From: Pontibacter anaerobius
Lineage (GTDB): Bacteria > Bacteroidota > Bacteroidia > Cytophagales > Hymenobacteraceae
Assembly: GCF_026241195.1 (NCBI RefSeq)
Contig: NZ_JAPFQO010000010.1
Span: 62,001 to 126,000, forward strand
Reading direction: 5' to 3'
Length of the DNA: 64,000 nt
This document shows, in pieces, positions 52,637 through 61,217 of this stretch. The notes below the pieces were generated by a model. The model was not told the DNA's origin. It searched no databases and saw only the letters and a program-made list of their open reading frames with translations. The number at the start of each line of letters is the position of its first letter. The stretch's first letter is position 1. The translations under genes and the position numbers were made by a program.

Positions 52637-54106
52637 ATGAAAAATAAATTCATACTTTTTATCGCCGTGCTGTTTGCAATGGTCGCCTGCGACCCGGGCG
52701 ACTTTGATGACACAAACGTAGACCCAAGAAGGGTAGAAGAGGCGCCTACACGCACTTTGCTTACATTCTCGCTGCAGCAGTTGCCTTTTACAGTTTGGAA
52801 CACGCCAATCCGTAACGTAGGTGGCTATTCTACTGTACACTACAATTTCTTCTCGCAGTACCTGTCTGAAGGCCCGTACCCTGCTTCGTCGCTGTACTCT
52901 ACCAGGAACTTGTCCTGGACGGCATGGTATACTGGTCCGCTGTACAACCTGCAGACCATTATTAACCTGAACAACGAAGACAGCCCATTGGCTGACCTGG
53001 GCAATGGCTCTAAAAACAACCAGTTAGCAGTGGCCCGTATCCTAAAGGCCTACTACTTCTGGTTCCTGACAGACACGTATGGTGATATTCCATACTTTGA
53101 TGCCCTGAAGGGTAACGAAGTGCTTCAGCCAAGCTTTGATAAGCAGGAAGACATATATGCAGACCTATTTAAGGAGTTGAAGGAAGCACAGGATATGATC
53201 AACGTAAATGAGGCTGGTGTAACTGGCGACATTCTGCTTGGTGGCGACATGGCTGCCTGGAAGAAATTTGCCAACACGGCACGCCTGTACATGTCGCTGC
53301 GCCTGCTGGAAGTAGACAGGGCTAAGGCTGAAGCGGAGATGATCTCTGCTATAAACGATGGTGTTATTGAGAATACTAGCCAGGACGTTACGTTTAAGTT
53401 TATCGGCGGTGACCCAAATAACTGGAACCCATGGTACGAAAACTACTCCAACGACAACCGGAATGACTATGCCATAAGCACCACGCTTGGTGACTACATG
53501 TTAGAAACCGAGGATCCTCGCGTATTTGTATACGCAGAGACGTTGAACGGAACCGACATTAAAACCCTGCCATATGGTAGCTCCGCTGCAAAGAACATTC
53601 CGGGTATCTACAGCCGTATAGGCCCTGCGCTGCAGGCTGCAGGCACAGAGATTCCTATCTTTACTTACGCTCAGGTACAGTTTGCTAAAGCTGAAGCCGT
53701 AAACAGAGGCATTGCGATACCAGGTGCTACAGCGGCGGCCGATCATTATTATGACGCGATCAAGGCTTCCTGGGAATTCTGGGGTGTATATGATGATGCT
53801 GAGTACCTTCAGTTTATCACTGACCCAGCTATTGTATATGTGCCAGGTGATGCCGGTCTGGAGAAAATTATCACACAGAAGTGGGTGCACCAGTACCTGA
53901 ATGGCTTTGAGTCATGGACTGACTGGAGAAGAACAGGTTATCCGAATCTGTCGCCTGCTCCTGATGCTGTTGATACACGGGGTATACCACGCCGTATGGG
54001 CTATCCATCTAACGCACGTGCCCTTAACGAGGAAAATTATGATGCTGTAATCTCGCGCCAAGGCCCGGATGATAACTACAGCAGAATATGGTGGGATGTG
54101 GAATAG
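52637..54106 (+). CDS. SusD-like surface lipoprotein (SusD-like_2), pair 3
   Basis: A 489-residue lipoprotein. Signal ends in FAMVAC (Cys about 18), with acidic DPGDFDD after it. NVDPRRVEEAPTRTLLTFSL at the start and RRMGYPSNARALNEENYDAV at the end align with the other two SusD-like proteins of the window. It would cap the preceding SusC. The trailer and terminator are a shortened version of those of pairs 1 and 2. Confidence 0.92.
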   Translation: MKNKFILFIAVLFAMVACDPGDFDDTNVDPRRVEEAPTRTLLTFSLQQLPFTVWNTPIRNVGGYSTVHYNFFSQYLSEGPYPASSLYSTRNLSWTAWYTGPLYNLQTIINLNNEDSPLADLGNGSKNNQLAVARILKAYYFWFLTDTYGDIPYFDALKGNEVLQPSFDKQEDIYADLFKELKEAQDMINVNEAGVTGDILLGGDMAAWKKFANTARLYMSLRLLEVDRAKAEAEMISAINDGVIENTSQDVTFKFIGGDPNNWNPWYENYSNDNRNDYAISTTLGDYMLETEDPRVFVYAETLNGTDIKTLPYGSSAAKNIPGIYSRIGPALQAAGTEIPIFTYAQVQFAKAEAVNRGIAIPGATAAADHYYDAIKASWEFWGVYDDAEYLQFITDPAIVYVPGDAGLEKIITQKWVHQYLNGFESWTDWRRTGYPNLSPAPDAVDTRGIPRRMGYPSNARALNEENYDAVISRQGPDDNYSRIWWDVE

Positions 54107-54154
54107 CAGCAGCTTATTAAAAAGATTGTGTTAAAGTGAGAAACTATAAAAAAA

Positions 54155-54207
54155 TAGTCTTCTTCAATCAGCAAAAGCCCCCGGTTTCCGGGGGCTTTTT
54201 GTTTTTA
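54155..54207 (+). terminator. Conserved 3' trailer and terminator of SusC/D pair 3
   Basis: TAGTCTTCTTCAATCAGC precedes a perfect stem AAAAGCCCCCGG (54173-54184), loop TTT, CCGGGGGCTTTT (54188-54199), then more T. Same design as the first two, with the upstream ACTAGGTAG part missing. Confidence 0.85.
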
Positions 54208-54317
54208 TCAATACAGTTAGTAAGCTAAGCCATTGCCTGAAAGCTTCAAGGAAATGCTTCTAAAACAAACTTTAATTTATATATTTAAAAGAAAATATAT
54301 AACAAACATCGTATCCT

Positions 54318-56675
54318 GTGTTACAAGTCTCCTATAAGCTTTTTATATTTCTTTTATTGTTCACTCAGTTTGCATTTGCACAAAAAACTGAAAACAAGCA
54401 GTATAAGCTGTCGGGTATTGTGGTTAATGCTTCAGGCGAAAAGCTAGAGGGTGCTTTCGTGGTTATTTCTCCAGGAGAAATAGGCGTACTAACTAATAAA
54501 CAGGGACGCTTCAGTACTAAGCTGGATAAAGGGACTTATAAGATAGTTTGTCAATATATAGGCATGGCTCCCTTACAAGAAACCGTGGTGCTGGATAGTA
54601 ACAAAGATATTGTGTTAAGACTTGGTCAGCAGAATGTTAGCTTAAAACAGGTAGAAATTTCCACCAACTCCGTTATTGATATTAACTCTGTGCACATGGG
54701 GAGCAGCCACATGGACCAGAAGCTACTTACGCGTATGCCCAAACTGCTAGGAGAGGCTGATGTTGTTAGGGCTGTATCGGCGCTTCCGGGAGTAGTGAAC
54801 GCGGGGGAGGGTACATCAGGCTTTTATGTGCGCGGCGGCAGTACCGATCAGAATTTGGTTTTGATGGATGGGGCACCCCTGTTTAATTCCAACCACCTTT
54901 TCGGTTTCTATTCGGTTTACAACCCAGATATTTTGAAAAGTTTTGCCTTGCACCGCAGCGGAACTTCCGCTACTTACGGCGGAAGAATCTCTTCTATACT
55001 TGATGTAAACCTGCGGGATGGCAACACGGATAGCATGAAGTATGAGGTAGGCATAACGCCTGTTACGGCCAAGCTAAGTATGGATGGCCCGCTGTCTGAC
55101 AAAGTCACTATGCTTGTAGCTTTCCGGGGAGCATACCCCGATTATATAATGAAGCTCTTCCGGAGCGAAAACGTCAATAAAAGCTCTGGTTTTTTTTATG
55201 ACGGAAACCTTAAGCTGAAATATCAGCTGAACGAGAAAAACAGCATGAGCTTCTCGGGGTACCGAAGCGAAGACGGGTTTAAATTCCCCTACGACACTAC
55301 TTACAGCTGGACAAATACCTTGGGCACCCTACGGTGGAACCATCTGTTTAACAATAATTTCACAGGAACGGCCACGCTGGTAAAAAGTATCTATAAAAAC
55401 ACCGTAGAAGGCATTGCAACCGGGGAGGAGTTTAAGCTGAACTCAGATATTGACCTGACGCAGTTGAAAGTGAGTTTTGGATATTTCGGGAATAAGAACC
55501 ACCAGCTGGACTTCGGGGGCGAGGCATCTGCATACGCTATTCAGCCGGGAGACTTGGTGCCCTATGGAACCTCCAGCCTAAGCAGGCGCACCATGAATGT
55601 CGATAAAGGGTATGAAGCCGCCGCATTTGTAAACGACGAGATCAAGGTTAATAATAAGTTCTCCTTTTCAGTTGGGCTGCGTTACTCCCACTTCACCAAG
55701 GTAGGCCCTTCCGAGATTTACCTTTATAGGAAAGACTTGCCAAAAACCGAAAAGAATATTCAGGATACTGTATATGTTAGTGAAGGCAGTATAGAGCAAA
55801 CTTACCAGGGAGTTGAACCACGCTTGTCCGTTAAATACTCTGTTTCAGAAAATGCATCTTTAAAAGCTGGGCTTAGCCGTGCCAGGCAGTATATACAGCT
55901 GATATCCAATACAGCCGCTATTACTCCGGTAGACATCTGGAAGCTGTCGAACAGGTACATAAAACCACAGATAGCTGACCAGGTGTCCTTTGGGTACTTT
56001 TACCTGCATCCAGATAATCTCTACGAGTTTAGTTGGGAGGTATACTTTAAAAATCTTTATAACCAGATAGACTATAAGGATGGGGCTGTTTTGTTGCTCA
56101 ATCCCAACCTGAATGCTGATTTGTTGTTTGGAGAAGGATATGCTTATGGTTCTGAGTGGTTTTTAAAGAAAAATCATGGCCGTTTAACGGGATGGATAAG
56201 TATGACAGGTTCACAAGCCCTCAGGAAGATAGTTGGTGCAACTGCGGAAGAAACAATCAACAATGGGCAATGGTATCCATCTAATTATGATAAGCCGGTC
56301 AGCCTTACCGTGTTTGTAAATCATAAGACCTGGCTCAATTGGAACGTTTCCGCAAACTTTACCTATAGCACCGGCCGGCCAATAACCGCGTCAGATACCT
56401 GGTACAGGTACTATGACCAGATATTTGCTAACTATGTTGGGCGCAACCAAAGTCGTATGCCGGATTACCACCGCCTGGATTTATCTTTTAACCGAGAGCC
56501 GTTAGTGAGGGAGAAGGTAGAGTATACCTGGGGCTTTTCCATCTACAACCTGTACGCCAGAAAAAATGCCTACTCCACTTTGTACCAGCATTTCTACGGC
56601 GCTCCTCCGGGCGCATATAAGCTATCGGTAATTGGTGTGCCTATCCCTTCTGTTAACTTCAATGCAAAGTTTTAA
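54318..56675 (+). CDS. TonB-dependent receptor with carboxypeptidase-like N-terminal domain
   Basis: A 785-residue protein that begins with GTG at 54318, giving a signal peptide (LFIFLLLFTQFAFA). A carboxypeptidase-like domain spans about 28-105. The plug contains FYVRGGSTDQNLVLMDG and NSNHLFGFYSVYNPDIL, the form usual for receptors paired with DUF4249 proteins. A barrel follows. It is shorter than the SusC proteins and is not of the SusC family. The DUF4249 lipoprotein gene follows after 6 bases. The substrate is unknown. Confidence 0.9.
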   Translation: MLQVSYKLFIFLLLFTQFAFAQKTENKQYKLSGIVVNASGEKLEGAFVVISPGEIGVLTNKQGRFSTKLDKGTYKIVCQYIGMAPLQETVVLDSNKDIVLRLGQQNVSLKQVEISTNSVIDINSVHMGSSHMDQKLLTRMPKLLGEADVVRAVSALPGVVNAGEGTSGFYVRGGSTDQNLVLMDGAPLFNSNHLFGFYSVYNPDILKSFALHRSGTSATYGGRISSILDVNLRDGNTDSMKYEVGITPVTAKLSMDGPLSDKVTMLVAFRGAYPDYIMKLFRSENVNKSSGFFYDGNLKLKYQLNEKNSMSFSGYRSEDGFKFPYDTTYSWTNTLGTLRWNHLFNNNFTGTATLVKSIYKNTVEGIATGEEFKLNSDIDLTQLKVSFGYFGNKNHQLDFGGEASAYAIQPGDLVPYGTSSLSRRTMNVDKGYEAAAFVNDEIKVNNKFSFSVGLRYSHFTKVGPSEIYLYRKDLPKTEKNIQDTVYVSEGSIEQTYQGVEPRLSVKYSVSENASLKAGLSRARQYIQLISNTAAITPVDIWKLSNRYIKPQIADQVSFGYFYLHPDNLYEFSWEVYFKNLYNQIDYKDGAVLLLNPNLNADLLFGEGYAYGSEWFLKKNHGRLTGWISMTGSQALRKIVGATAEETINNGQWYPSNYDKPVSLTVFVNHKTWLNWNVSANFTYSTGRPITASDTWYRYYDQIFANYVGRNQSRMPDYHRLDLSFNREPLVREKVEYTWGFSIYNLYARKNAYSTLYQHFYGAPPGAYKLSVIGVPIPSVNFNAKF

Positions 56676-56681
56676 TTGAAT

Positions 56682-57719
56682 ATGCTGAAAGTAATTATCC
56701 CCTTTCTGCTCCTGCTCCTGTTGGCAAGCTGTATAGACCCATTAGATTTTGAGCACAAGAATCAGCAAAAGCACCTGGTAATAGAAGGCAGCTTTACAAA
56801 CAACCCGGAACACAATTATGTAAAGCTGTCATACTCTAAGCCGTATGGCGATGCTTATATGGAGTATGATACATTAGCCACAGTGTATATCACTAGCGGT
56901 GATGGAGCTGCCAAGTATGATTTTTTATACGATTCTGTTACATCGCGCTACTACCCTGTTGCTGGTGCCGCTGCATTCGGGGAGCCGGGCAAGAAGTACA
57001 TGCTCCATGTAGCCATCGGTGACTCTTTATATCTGTCTCCGTGGATAACTATGCCACAACCCATTCCTGTAGAGAAGATAAACCTGGAGATGGATGAACA
57101 GATGTTTGCTTTTAAAGGAGACAAGGAGAAGGTGCGCTACCCAGGATATAGAGTGCTGGTTGATTACCAGGATCCTGCGGGCGAGCGAAATTTTATGAGA
57201 TGGTCTTTTGTGGTAAATTACGAAGTATCCACACAGCCTTGGTATTATATTAACGATGATGGTAAGCCTGCTCCCAAAGACTGTTGCGCCAAGTGCCTGA
57301 TTACTGAAAAGCTGGACAAGTTTAAAGTAGTAGATGACCGGTTAACAGATGGCAACAAGGTTAATAACCAGGAGGTGCTGTTTATGCCCTTTCACAGGTA
57401 TTTTGGGGTAAAGCATAAGCTGAAGGTGTTCCAGTACGCTGTGACCGAAGAGGCGTATAACTTCTACCGCATTTTGGAGCAGCAGAAAGAATCTACCGGT
57501 ACCGTTTTTGATCCGCCACCGGCTCAGGTAGTTGGCAACATGTATAACGCACGCAATGAGAATGAACAGGTCCTCGGCTTTTTTGGTGTCTCGGCTGTTA
57601 CGGAAAAAGAGATCACTGTGCTCCGAGAGGAGGTAAACCATGGTTTTCTGCCCTGGCAGTTCCCGGATGATTGTCGGGAATTGACAGGTTCAACCGCTTC
57701 TTTTCCGTCAGACTGGTAA
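56682..57719 (+). CDS. DUF4249 family lipoprotein
   Basis: The ATG at 56682 gives MLKVIIPFLLLLLLASC, a clean lipoprotein signal (Cys17) followed by IDPLDFE. The 345-residue protein has the early LVIEGSFTNNPEHNYVKLSYS strand pair of DUF4249 and a Cys cluster (DCCAKC, about 200-205) seen in this family. DUF4249 proteins are encoded next to TonB receptors and are thought to be their outer-surface partners, by analogy with SusD. The function is not established. Confidence 0.85.
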   Translation: MLKVIIPFLLLLLLASCIDPLDFEHKNQQKHLVIEGSFTNNPEHNYVKLSYSKPYGDAYMEYDTLATVYITSGDGAAKYDFLYDSVTSRYYPVAGAAAFGEPGKKYMLHVAIGDSLYLSPWITMPQPIPVEKINLEMDEQMFAFKGDKEKVRYPGYRVLVDYQDPAGERNFMRWSFVVNYEVSTQPWYYINDDGKPAPKDCCAKCLITEKLDKFKVVDDRLTDGNKVNNQEVLFMPFHRYFGVKHKLKVFQYAVTEEAYNFYRILEQQKESTGTVFDPPPAQVVGNMYNARNENEQVLGFFGVSAVTEKEITVLREEVNHGFLPWQFPDDCRELTGSTASFPSDW

Positions 57720-57722
57720 AAC

Positions 57723-58439
57723 TTACTTGTAAATCAGAAACACCGCCGGCTGCTTGTGGATATCGGGCAGCTTGCCGCGCCACTGGCTTATACTTTTGGT
57801 CTGGATGAACTCGTGCTCCGGCGAGGTGATGTTGGCGGCGATGCAGAGCCTGGTGTCGGGGTGCAGAGTGGCGAGCAGGTCTTCGAGCAGCTTGTTGTTG
57901 CGGTAGGGCGTCTCCATGAAGATCTGCGTCTGGTTGCGTTGCTGCATCTCCTTCTCGAGCTGGCGCAGCGCCTGCAGCCTGTCGCGCTTCTCGATGGGGA
58001 GATAGCCGTGGAAGCAGAACTGCTGCCCGTTAAAGCCGCTGGCCATCAGGCTCAGCAGTATGGCCGATGGGCCCGCGAAAGGAACCACTTTTATATTTTT
58101 CTGGTGGGCATACTTTACCACCTCCGCGCCGGGGTCGGCCACGCCGGGGCAGCCCGCTTCCGAGATAATGCCGGCATCGATGCCTTGCTCCAGCAGCGGC
58201 TTAAGGGAAGCCTGTACCTGCGCCGGGGAGGCATCCTTATCCACCTGCACAAACTTCAGTTGCTCAATCACCAGCTCCGGGCAAATGCTCTTCACGTAGC
58301 GGCGGGCCGTGCGTAGGTTCTCCACTATAAAGTAGGTCAGGTGCTGCACCGTTTCCTTTACCTGCGGCGAGATAACCTGGTCTTGTGTATTTTCTGCCAG
58401 AACAGTGGGGATCAAGTATAAAGTGCCGGTTTTCTTCAT
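57723..58439 (-). CDS. RsmI-like SAM-dependent methyltransferase (tetrapyrrole methylase fold)
   Basis: A 238-residue protein. GTLYLIPTVLAEN opens the fold, ISEAGCPGVADPGAEVV is the SAM-binding loop, VPFAGPSAILLSLMASG and the FMETPYRNN motif are intact. RsmI methylates the ribose of 16S rRNA C1402. Bacteroidota carry a shorter relative of this type, so I leave the exact target open. Its end is convergent with the DUF4249 gene, 3 bases apart. Confidence 0.85.
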   Translation of the reverse strand: MKKTGTLYLIPTVLAENTQDQVISPQVKETVQHLTYFIVENLRTARRYVKSICPELVIEQLKFVQVDKDASPAQVQASLKPLLEQGIDAGIISEAGCPGVADPGAEVVKYAHQKNIKVVPFAGPSAILLSLMASGFNGQQFCFHGYLPIEKRDRLQALRQLEKEMQQRNQTQIFMETPYRNNKLLEDLLATLHPDTRLCIAANITSPEHEFIQTKSISQWRGKLPDIHKQPAVFLIYK

Positions 58440-58492
58440 GCTGCAAAGTTAACTGTTTAATCAATGGAACCATGCCTGCAAAGTATAAACGA

Positions 58493-58523
58493 AAACTGCC
58501 ACGGCTTAGGGCGGTGGCAGTTT
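58493..58523 (-). terminator. Terminator of the alpha/beta hydrolase gene
   Basis: AAACTGCCAC (58493-58502) pairs perfectly with 58514-58523. Read on the minus strand, it follows the hydrolase stop and is followed by TTTTCGTTTATACTTT, a good U-rich tail that includes the AAGTATA motif. Confidence 0.65.
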
Positions 58524-58525
58524 GT

Positions 58526-58659
58526 CAGAATCAGGATTTACAGGATTAAGGGATTGACAGGATGAGCTTCTAAAGTATAATCAGGGCGAAGACTTTGATA
58601 TGGGTTTTAGGTATTTCATACCTATTATGTAAATCCTGTATTCCTGCAAATCCTGATTC
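58526..58659. repeat. Pair of inverted ATCCTG-type repeats
   Basis: AATCAGGATTTACAGGATT (58528-58546) and its inverted relative GTAAATCCTGTATTCCTGCA continuing to CCTGATTC (58629-58659) flank about 80 bases. The arm is the same family as in the composite repeats at 23.4, 26.6 and 32.4 kb, but without octamers. The right arm abuts the hydrolase stop codon. Confidence 0.6.
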
Positions 58660-59430
58660 TTAGTCGACTTCCAGAAAGGTGGTAACCAGGTCGTATACTT
58701 TGTTCGGGGCTTCGGCGTGTACCCAGTGGCCTGCCTCTGGTATGGTTTCTACCTCCACCAAGGTAAAGAGGTGCTCTATGTTGCTGTAGATGTCCTCTTG
58801 CTTGATGTAGCCGGATCTGCCGCCTTTAATGAACAGGGCGTGCTTCTTGAAAGGCACGTCTGCGGTGATGGCAGCAGCAATCTTGTCGTAATTCTTCTCC
58901 AGTGCATCCAGGTTCATGCGCCAGCCAAAGGTGTTGTTTTCCTTGCGGTACAGGTTCTTCATCAGGAACAGGCGCACATCCTCGTCGCTGATGCTTTTGG
59001 CCAGCTGCGCATCTATCTCGCTGCGGCTGGTGGCCGTGTTCAGGTCAACGGACTGCAGCGCGTCTATGATCTCGTCGTGGTGCGGCGGGTAGGCCTTTGG
59101 AGCGATATCTACCACAATCAGCCTGGTAAGGCGGGTCGGGTACTTCAGCGCATACTTCATGGCAACTTTACCGCCCATCGAGTGGCCCATAATGGCCGGA
59201 GTCGGTATCTGCAGGTCATCCACCAGGCGCAGCACATCGTCGGCCATGGCGTCGTAGTCGTGCTGCTCGCTGTGCGGGGAGCGGCCGTGGTTGCGCAGGT
59301 CCACCAGGAACACGTTGTAGTGCTCGGCCAATCGTTTGGCCAGCGTGGCCCAGTTATCCAATGTGCCAAACAAACCGTGCAGAATCAGCAGCGGCTGGCC
59401 ATGGCCCATTTCCTTATAGTGTAGTTTCAT
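58660..59430 (-). CDS. Alpha/beta hydrolase
   Basis: A 256-residue protein of the alpha/beta hydrolase fold. LLILHGLFGTLDNW holds the oxyanion-hole region, GHSMGG the nucleophile (S84), and PEAGHWVHAEAP the catalytic histidine; the acid is likely an Asp before it. The HGLFG start resembles YbfF/ABHD11-type esterases. The natural ester substrate is unknown and no signal peptide is present. Confidence 0.87.
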   Translation of the reverse strand: MKLHYKEMGHGQPLLILHGLFGTLDNWATLAKRLAEHYNVFLVDLRNHGRSPHSEQHDYDAMADDVLRLVDDLQIPTPAIMGHSMGGKVAMKYALKYPTRLTRLIVVDIAPKAYPPHHDEIIDALQSVDLNTATSRSEIDAQLAKSISDEDVRLFLMKNLYRKENNTFGWRMNLDALEKNYDKIAAAITADVPFKKHALFIKGGRSGYIKQEDIYSNIEHLFTLVEVETIPEAGHWVHAEAPNKVYDLVTTFLEVD

Positions 59431-59624
59431 GTCAATTATCAGTTAACGATTATTAGGTTAAGCTTACGGAAGTATGAGTTAAGTTGGTTAACTCAGGCTA
59501 AAGACAGAAAGTAATAACTATACGTCCCTTCCATTTGTCATCTTGTAAAGCTCTTGGTAGGGGGGAGGTTAAGTGTTGCTACACCCGCCTCAACCACTCT
59601 GGAAAACTCTATCCTTATGACTGG

Positions 59625-59672
59625 CTATAGCTTGGGCCTCTGGCCCAGTCGGGTTACAAACCTGCAACAGCG
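59625..59672 (+). repeat. Fragment of the hairpin-chain repeat (partial copy D)
   Basis: TATAGCTTGGGCCTCTGGCC, then CAGTCGGGTTACAAACC and TGCAACAGCG correspond in order to the GGCTTTCCAAGCC and GTCGAGTTTGTAACTCGAC modules of copies B and C. Stem GGGCCTCTGGCCC has changed on both sides, so pairing persists. Only this module pair is present. It lies in the 246-base gap between the hydrolase gene and the AT-rich membrane protein gene. Confidence 0.5.
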
Positions 59673-59676
59673 AGAT

Positions 59677-60162
59677 TTAGGCAGTCTTGAAATTTAAATC
59701 GGTACTATAAACAATCTTTTCATTTCCGACATGCTGGATGAAATAAACAGAAAAAGCCTTAGCCTCATCCTTTTTTACCAAATCAGTTAAATCAAGCAAT
59801 AACTTCTTCTTAACAGTTCTTACAATTGTTACTTCAGCAGTTTTCAAAGCCATCCAAAGCGAAGCTACACCAGCAAGTGCTGGGAATAGGGGAACCACAA
59901 TTTCTTCGATATAAATTTTTCCGCCTTCCTCAGAAGTAAAAAAATCAAAGATTACAAAAGCGTAATAGCCAGAAAACAGAATGCAACCCACCCCAAATAA
60001 AAGTAGGAAAAGCCAGTTCTTAATTACCTTGCCTCTTCTAAACTCTACAGACTCAATCTCTGTGTAAGGGAAGGATTTATAGTTGTATCCGCTTCTAAGT
60101 AAGTGTATTCCACTATCATTAACCCCAAACAGCTCGGTTTGGAAAGTATACTTCGAGTCCAT
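59677..60162 (-). CDS. AT-rich hypothetical membrane protein
   Basis: A 161-residue protein with two hydrophobic segments (about 50-72 and 89-105) and a C-terminal cytoplasmic region ending VYSTDLNFKTA. It is noticeably AT-richer than adjacent selD and looks like a late insertion in the region. The N-terminal FQTELFGVNDSGIHLLRSGY pattern suggests a PH-like domain, but I cannot confirm a family. It starts just after selD ends, 1 base apart. Confidence 0.55.
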   Translation of the reverse strand: MDSKYTFQTELFGVNDSGIHLLRSGYNYKSFPYTEIESVEFRRGKVIKNWLFLLLFGVGCILFSGYYAFVIFDFFTSEEGGKIYIEEIVVPLFPALAGVASLWMALKTAEVTIVRTVKKKLLLDLTDLVKKDEAKAFSVYFIQHVGNEKIVYSTDLNFKTA

Positions 60163-60163
60163 G

Positions 60164-61216
60164 TTACACCACCTTTATCAGCTTCTCCCCATTCTCCCGT
60201 TCCTTCAGCACGCCCAGCGGCTCCAGCTGCAGGTTATACTTCTCAAAGATCGCCAGCACTTCCTCGCTGCCAGCCGGGTCAACGGCTACAAGCAGGCCGC
60301 CGCTGGTTTGCGGGTCGCAGAGCAGGTGTTTCTGGTCCGGGGTGAGGTCGGCGAGTTTGTGGCCGTAGCTGTCGAAGTTACGGAGTGTGCCGCCCGGTAC
60401 GGCTTTCTGCGCCAGGTACTCCAGCGCCTCCGGCAAAAGCGGGACTTTATCAAAGTATACTTCTGCGCTCAGGTTGCTGCCCTCGCACATCTCAGATAGG
60501 TGGCCCATCAACCCGAAACCGGTTACGTCGGTCATGGCTTTTACCTGCGGTAGTTGTCCCAGCTCAGCACCGATCTTATTCAGCTGCATCATCTGCTGCG
60601 GCGCCAGGTGCGCGTGCTCGGGTTTAAGTATGGCCTTTTTCTGCGCCGTGGAAAGTATGCCCACGCCCAGCGGCTTGGTTAAGTATAGCTCGCAGCCGGC
60701 GGTGGCGGTGTTGTTCTGCTTCAGGTTCTTAATATCTACCATGCCCGTTACGGCAAGTCCGAAGATCGGCTCGGGGCTGTCGATGCTGTGGCCGCCGGCC
60801 AAAGGTATGCCCGCTTCGTGGCAGATGCTGCGGCTACCCTCGATCACGCGCTTGGCTACTTCCGGGGCCAGTTTATCTATGGGCCAGCCCAGCACGGCTA
60901 TCGCCATCATGGGGGTGCCGCCCATGGCGTACACATCCGAAATGGCGTTGGCCGAGGCGATTCTGCCAAAGTCGTAGGCGTCATCCACAATCGGCATAAA
61001 AAAGTCGGTGGTGCTGATCACGGCGCGGCCATTGCCAATGTCGTACACGGCGGCATCGTCGCGAGAGCTGTTGCCCACCAGCAGGTTCTTGTCTTCAGGG
61101 TAAGTGATATCAGAGTGCAGGATAGAATCGAGCACCTTAGGGGAAATCTTGCAGCCGCAGCCGGCGCCGTGGCTGTATTGGGTAAGTTTTATACTTTCGG
61201 TGGATGTCGCGTCCAT
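60164..61216 (-). CDS. selD: Selenide, water dikinase (selenophosphate synthase)
   Basis: The start at 61216 gives [20 protein letters not shown] and 350 residues, close to E. coli SelD. It makes selenophosphate from selenide and ATP. The essential GAGCGCK motif has Cys20, Cys22 and Lys23, equal to E. coli C17, C19 and K20; the first Cys replaces the Sec of some homologues. Downstream [17 protein letters not shown] and [13 protein letters not shown] are conserved. It begins 1 base after the end of mnmH, so selenophosphate supply and its consumer are one operon. Confidence 0.95.
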   Translation of the reverse strand: MDATSTESIKLTQYSHGAGCGCKISPKVLDSILHSDITYPEDKNLLVGNSSRDDAAVYDIGNGRAVISTTDFFMPIVDDAYDFGRIASANAISDVYAMGGTPMMAIAVLGWPIDKLAPEVAKRVIEGSRSICHEAGIPLAGGHSIDSPEPIFGLAVTGMVDIKNLKQNNTATAGCELYLTKPLGVGILSTAQKKAILKPEHAHLAPQQMMQLNKIGAELGQLPQVKAMTDVTGFGLMGHLSEMCEGSNLSAEVYFDKVPLLPEALEYLAQKAVPGGTLRNFDSYGHKLADLTPDQKHLLCDPQTSGGLLVAVDPAGSEEVLAIFEKYNLQLEPLGVLKERENGEKLIKVV

Positions 61217-61217
61217 G

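Noticed and set aside
38314..54106. A classical polysaccharide utilisation locus
   Set aside because: No glycoside hydrolase, polysaccharide lyase, SusE/F or sensor gene is adjacent; calling it a PUL would go beyond the evidence.
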